Source of the DNA: Corynebacterium auriscanis
GTDB taxonomy: Bacteria; Actinomycetota; Actinomycetes; Mycobacteriales; Mycobacteriaceae
Assembly (NCBI RefSeq): GCF_030408435.1
Contig: NZ_CP047046.1
Span: 1,160,572 to 1,224,571 of the forward strand
Direction of reading: 5' to 3'
DNA length: 64,000 nt
The position numbers were made by a program, and so were the translations under genes. Below the pieces are notes generated by a model. The model worked only from the letters and a program-made list of their open reading frames with translations, was not told the origin of the DNA and searched no databases. Below, in pieces: positions 61,013-64,000 of this stretch. Each line of letters begins with the position of its first letter. Within the stretch, counting starts at the first letter, position 1.

Positions 61013-61876
61013 ATGAACAACTCGAACACGGCTCTGTTGCGCTCGCAACTGTGGTCCCCTGTGCAAAACACCGCGCTCTGGCTGGGCTGGTGGCTCCACG
61101 ATGTGATCAGCACGGACGATGTCATCGACGCTTTCCAAGCCGTCCAGGGCAAGCACCACCGATTTGTTTTCGACGCCACCTTCTCCCCACCCACGGAAAA
61201 CTCTAATCCCCGAGCTGACCGCTTCGGGTTGATTGAGCTGCTGCGCTACGCGCGGAGGGTCACGGAGGATGCGGGCGTGGAGCTTGAGGATCGCCCATTG
61301 GTCTCGCTGGTACTGGCGGGTCCGGGTGACGTGCCACCACTGCCTGCGAATACCACGGCGGCACGGGCAGTCGCGGAAGCCGGTGCCGGGATCGCCATCG
61401 CCGATGGCGATCCCGATGTCACGCACGTGGTTATCCCGCGCGTCATCGATAACAGTGTGATCGAGTGGACGTGGTACACCGCATTCGGGCCTACGCCGAC
61501 ACTGAGAACCTATGGCCCAGGAGAAGCGGATGCAGGGCTGCGTGAGGCGTCGGATAAGGCTGCCCGCCTCATTGAGATGAGTAACCATCACCAGCGGCGC
61601 GGAGGTGTCGCCGGCGACGGTAGAAGATTTGAGATGGCGCGGTTGGCCGTGGGGAGTTTGAGCGATGCTTTCGGGCTCCCTGGTTTGCCTGCGGGGGTCT
61701 CCCAACGAGCGGCTAGGTTGATGGCCCGTGCCGATGCTCTTGCCGCGATTATTGAGGTGACGCAGAGAAGCGAAATTGGAGCGAACCTAGATGCCGAACT
61801 GCTTCCCATTCTGAGGGCTGTTCGATTGGCTCGGATGGTCGCGGTTGATTACGCGATGAGGGAATTAGTGCGGTGA
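61013..61876 (+). CDS. Conserved hypothetical protein, corynebacterial
   Basis: 287 residues, soluble. It begins MNNSNTALLRSQLWSPVQNT and has WLGWWLHDVISTDDVIDAFQ near residue 25. A Pro/Ala-rich middle (LAGPGDVPPLPANTTAARAV) leads to helical segments at the end. I do not recognise a family; the context (DUF3097 divergent, cell-wall hydrolase convergent) gives little. TAAGCT ends seven bases before the ATG, so it is likely leaderless. It is followed by a bidirectional terminator. Confidence 0.78.
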   Translation: MNNSNTALLRSQLWSPVQNTALWLGWWLHDVISTDDVIDAFQAVQGKHHRFVFDATFSPPTENSNPRADRFGLIELLRYARRVTEDAGVELEDRPLVSLVLAGPGDVPPLPANTTAARAVAEAGAGIAIADGDPDVTHVVIPRVIDNSVIEWTWYTAFGPTPTLRTYGPGEADAGLREASDKAARLIEMSNHHQRRGGVAGDGRRFEMARLAVGSLSDAFGLPGLPAGVSQRAARLMARADALAAIIEVTQRSEIGANLDAELLPILRAVRLARMVAVDYAMRELVR

Positions 61877-61925
61877 GGTTCACCGCGTTTTCGTGATTGT
61901 TAGGCTATGCGATGCACCCCACGAA

Positions 61926-61953
61926 AAAAACGAGGCCGGCTGAGCTCGTTTTT
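61926..61953. terminator. Bidirectional terminator
   Basis: AAAAACGAG (61926-61934) pairs perfectly with CTCGTTTTT (61945-61953) around a 10-nt loop, so both strands show a stem running into a U tract. It sits between two convergent genes, the unknown protein (+) and the NlpC/P60 gene (-). Confidence 0.9.
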
Positions 61954-61992
61954 CAGTGAGCGCGAGGATGCCATGTCTTGGCTATCGGGGGA

Positions 61993-64000
61993 TCACTCGA
62001 TCATGCGGACGGCCATCGGCTCAATGCCTGCCCAGCGGACATCGGAAACCTTGACCACGTCACCGGACTGCGGGGCTTCCAACATTTTGTTGTCACCTAG
62101 GTACAGTGCGACGTGCTGCGAGCCGCCGGGGCCCCAGAACAGCATGTCACCGCGCTTGGCTTCAGAAACTGGGACCTGTCGACCGGAGGTGTACTGGTAG
62201 CCGGAGTAGTGCTCCAGATGAATGCCGACAGCTGCGAAGGCATACATCATCAAACCGGAGCAGTCGAAACCGACCTTGGCAAAGTCACCATAGCTATCGG
62301 CCACTCCTCCATCGCGGATACCCAGCGTAGGCCCGTGGTGGTTACCGCCACCCCACGCGTACGTCACACCCATCTGGCCCTCGGCGCGTTTAATAACGCG
62401 TTCGATCTTCTCTGCCGCGGTGCCCGAGGTATCGACGGAATCATCGGCATTCCCCGTTGTGCCACCAGGATTGAGGCCGGGAATGGTGCCATCCGTTACA
62501 CCGGGAATCTCGGGGATTGTTGGGGTTTCGGGTTCTGCTGGTGTCCCCGGCGCCGTCGGTTGGGCGGAGCTCGGTGGGGACGCGGGGTCGGCAGGAACCG
62601 CTGGGTTGCTGTTGGAGTTCCCCGCCGATTGCGCCTGCTTGAGGTAGTCATCGTACGCAGTACCAGCGGAGTTCCGTCCGGCTTGCAGCGCCGCGTTGAG
62701 GGCAGCGTTTCTGTCCCCACTTTGAGCATATTGCTCGAAACCAGCCATGAAGGCGCTCTCGCCCGCCTTCAACAAACCGTTGATAGCTTGCTGGCGCTGA
62801 GTATCACCTTCGGAAGTCGCTGCGAAGTTATTAGGAATGCTAGGCAATTCCGGTATCGCGGATCCGGCCGGAGCGCCAGGTTGCTGGACCGCACTGCGTT
62901 CCTGCTGATTCGTAGCTGTAGTCTCTGTGGGCGCAGCAGAGGTGGATTCCGTCGCCGGTGTTGTCGCCGTGGTGGTCTCGTTGGTGTCAGCAGCTGTTTC
63001 GCTGGGCGCCGTTGTGGACACGTCCCCCGTTGCAGGTGGCGTTGGAGAATTGGTCGAGTCCATCGCATCAGTGTCACCGGCGTAACCCTCCACGCCGGCC
63101 GGGGCTTTAGGCTTGGAGGTATCGGTGGACTTTGATGCAGTGTTGTTCTTGGTGTTGTCAGCAGGCTTGCCTTTATCGGAGGCGGACTTCACGCCTTCGG
63201 CGGCTGCTTCTGCGACACGACGCTTTTCCCAACTGGAGGCACTCGGCTTTGTATTAGCTAAGGTCTCCACCGCAGAACGGGCCGCGCGCAGCTTCGCCTG
63301 AATCTGCTTCTGCTGCGCCAGCAGCTTGACCAAGACTTGTTGCTTTCCACGCAACTGCGACTGGGCGCGAACCATTGCGTCTGCAGCCGCCTTGTGTGCC
63401 TGTACGGCAGCGCTCAAAGCTTGGTCCGCGCGATTTCGGTTGGCGCGCAGGCCGGATTCGTGGTTTGCGTTCTGGGTACGTGCCAACTCAAGGCGATCAA
63501 CTTCAGCACGCTGCTTCTTCGCCGCTAGACGGATGTAAGTAGAACGGTCAAGCGCGGCGGAGGCCGCGTCCTCGCCAGCAGCTAACGGGATAGGCGAGGC
63601 ATCGCCGCCCTGGGTGTAGGCAGAACGCGCAATGTCGTCCAGCTTTCCCTGGGCGTGGCTTACATCTTTATCGGATGCCTTCAAGCGACCGCGGGCAGAC
63701 GTTACCTCGTCTTGTGCCTTTTGAGCCTCGGATTGGGCACGTCCCAAATCCACGCGAGCCTTGTTAGCAGATTCTCTTAAGCCGCCCACTTCTAACTGAA
63801 GTGAGGACACTTCCTTCTCAGTCTGGGACGCCTTGCCAACGAGGTCGGCGAGGTAGCCCTCAACCGTGACGTCCTTCTCCGCCAGTGCGGGGTGAGCGGA
63901 CGCCTGGAACGCCATCCCGGCAGAGACGGCACAGGCCAACAGGGCTCGACTCGACCGACCGATCGATGTGGCCGCGTGACGGCGACTCAAAGGACGGTGA
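61993..64000 (-). CDS. NlpC/P60 peptidoglycan endopeptidase, possibly cut at its 5' end
   Basis: A secreted cell-wall hydrolase of at least 665 residues, related to the RipA/Cg1735 group that splits daughter cells. A signal peptide (SSRALLACAVSAGMAFQASA) is followed by a long coiled coil (residues ~45-250) that should hold the enzyme at the envelope. A Thr/Ala/Pro/Ser-rich linker (about 265-530) follows. The C-terminal NlpC/P60 domain has catalytic Cys in KVGFDCSGLMMYAFAAVGIH and His in GPGGSQHVALYLGDNKML. The TTG at 63990 has no ribosome site, and the frame is open to the window edge, so the true start may lie beyond 64000. Confidence 0.9.
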   Translation of the reverse strand, partial: HRPLSRRHAATSIGRSSRALLACAVSAGMAFQASAHPALAEKDVTVEGYLADLVGKASQTEKEVSSLQLEVGGLRESANKARVDLGRAQSEAQKAQDEVTSARGRLKASDKDVSHAQGKLDDIARSAYTQGGDASPIPLAAGEDAASAALDRSTYIRLAAKKQRAEVDRLELARTQNANHESGLRANRNRADQALSAAVQAHKAAADAMVRAQSQLRGKQQVLVKLLAQQKQIQAKLRAARSAVETLANTKPSASSWEKRRVAEAAAEGVKSASDKGKPADNTKNNTASKSTDTSKPKAPAGVEGYAGDTDAMDSTNSPTPPATGDVSTTAPSETAADTNETTTATTPATESTSAAPTETTATNQQERSAVQQPGAPAGSAIPELPSIPNNFAATSEGDTQRQQAINGLLKAGESAFMAGFEQYAQSGDRNAALNAALQAGRNSAGTAYDDYLKQAQSAGNSNSNPAVPADPASPPSSAQPTAPGTPAEPETPTIPEIPGVTDGTIPGLNPGGTTGNADDSVDTSGTAAEKIERVIKRAEGQMGVTYAWGGGNHHGPTLGIRDGGVADSYGDFAKVGFDCSGLMMYAFAAVGIHLEHYSGYQYTSGRQVPVSEAKRGDMLFWGPGGSQHVALYLGDNKMLEAPQSGDVVKVSDVRWAGIEPMAVRMIE

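Noticed and set aside
62113..63135. 340-codon plus-strand frame opposite the NlpC/P60 gene
   Set aside because: A shadow frame of a gene with a signal peptide and catalytic Cys/His; its translation is Arg/Gly-rich with no motif.
1..64000. Prophage, insertion sequence or integrated plasmid
   Set aside because: No integrase, transposase, phage structural gene or attachment-site repeat at the tRNA-Leu was found.

Overview
The window reads as chromosomal DNA of a high-GC actinobacterium, almost certainly a Corynebacterium. The evidence is a mycothiol ligase (mshC), RbpA, separate polyprenol-phosphate-mannose synthase and apolipoprotein N-acyltransferase genes (ppm1/lnt), a complete pupylation gene set without 20S proteasome genes, and the order aspA-hisG-hisE-HAD phosphatase-metH-mshC-uppP-lipoprotein-pyrD, which I know from C. 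glutamicum. The species cannot be fixed from the sequence alone. Nothing looks like a prophage, insertion sequence, CRISPR array or plasmid.

Layout. 1-6300: a CNNM/CorC-type membrane protein (cut by the left edge), a DEAD-box helicase, gnd, a hot-dog thioesterase and ndh. 6553-14178: the most accessory-looking part, with a degenerate cyclopropane-synthase-like protein, an MHS-type transporter divergent from an FAD dehydrogenase-amidase operon, and a secreted lipase. 14441-19738: KtrB/KtrA potassium uptake, then a YceI protein, a small membrane protein and the MgtE magnesium channel, and a small zinc-finger-like protein. 19849-24760: rbpA, ppm1-lnt-fxsA, a small secreted protein and a short-chain dehydrogenase. 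24792-36802: helY-tatC-tatA-pafBC-pafA-pup-dop-arc, all on the minus strand. 36887-40697: VOC protein, tRNA m1A58 methyltransferase, a DUF1275 membrane protein and a RecB-like nuclease. 40715-55901: aspA, hisG-hisE-HAD, thioesterase, metH, an unknown gene, mshC, uppP, a lipoprotein and pyrD. 55935-64000: a PEBP-like protein, tRNA-Leu(GAG), a TVP38/TMEM64 protein, an unknown HTH protein, a stomatin/NfeD pair, DUF3097 divergent from an unknown gene, and an NlpC/P60 cell-wall hydrolase that runs to the right edge.

The genes fit together as envelope and housekeeping functions: envelope lipid and lipoprotein handling (ppm1, lnt, uppP, tat, NlpC/P60), redox and thiol metabolism (ndh, gnd, mshC), amino-acid synthesis (his, metH, aspA), cation uptake (ktrAB, mgtE) and Pup tagging with an ATPase unfoldase but no peptidase.

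Three patterns cut across the gene list. First, about fifteen genes have a TANNNT hexamer ending 7-8 nt before the start codon, as expected for leaderless mRNAs. Second, most larger intergenic gaps carry their own short tandem repeat (20, 21, 25-26, 28, 34 or 64 bp). Third, a 70-bp hairpin element occurs twice, about 28 kb apart. Start codons were chosen from ribosome-binding sites or leaderless -10 spacing and can be wrong by some codons.
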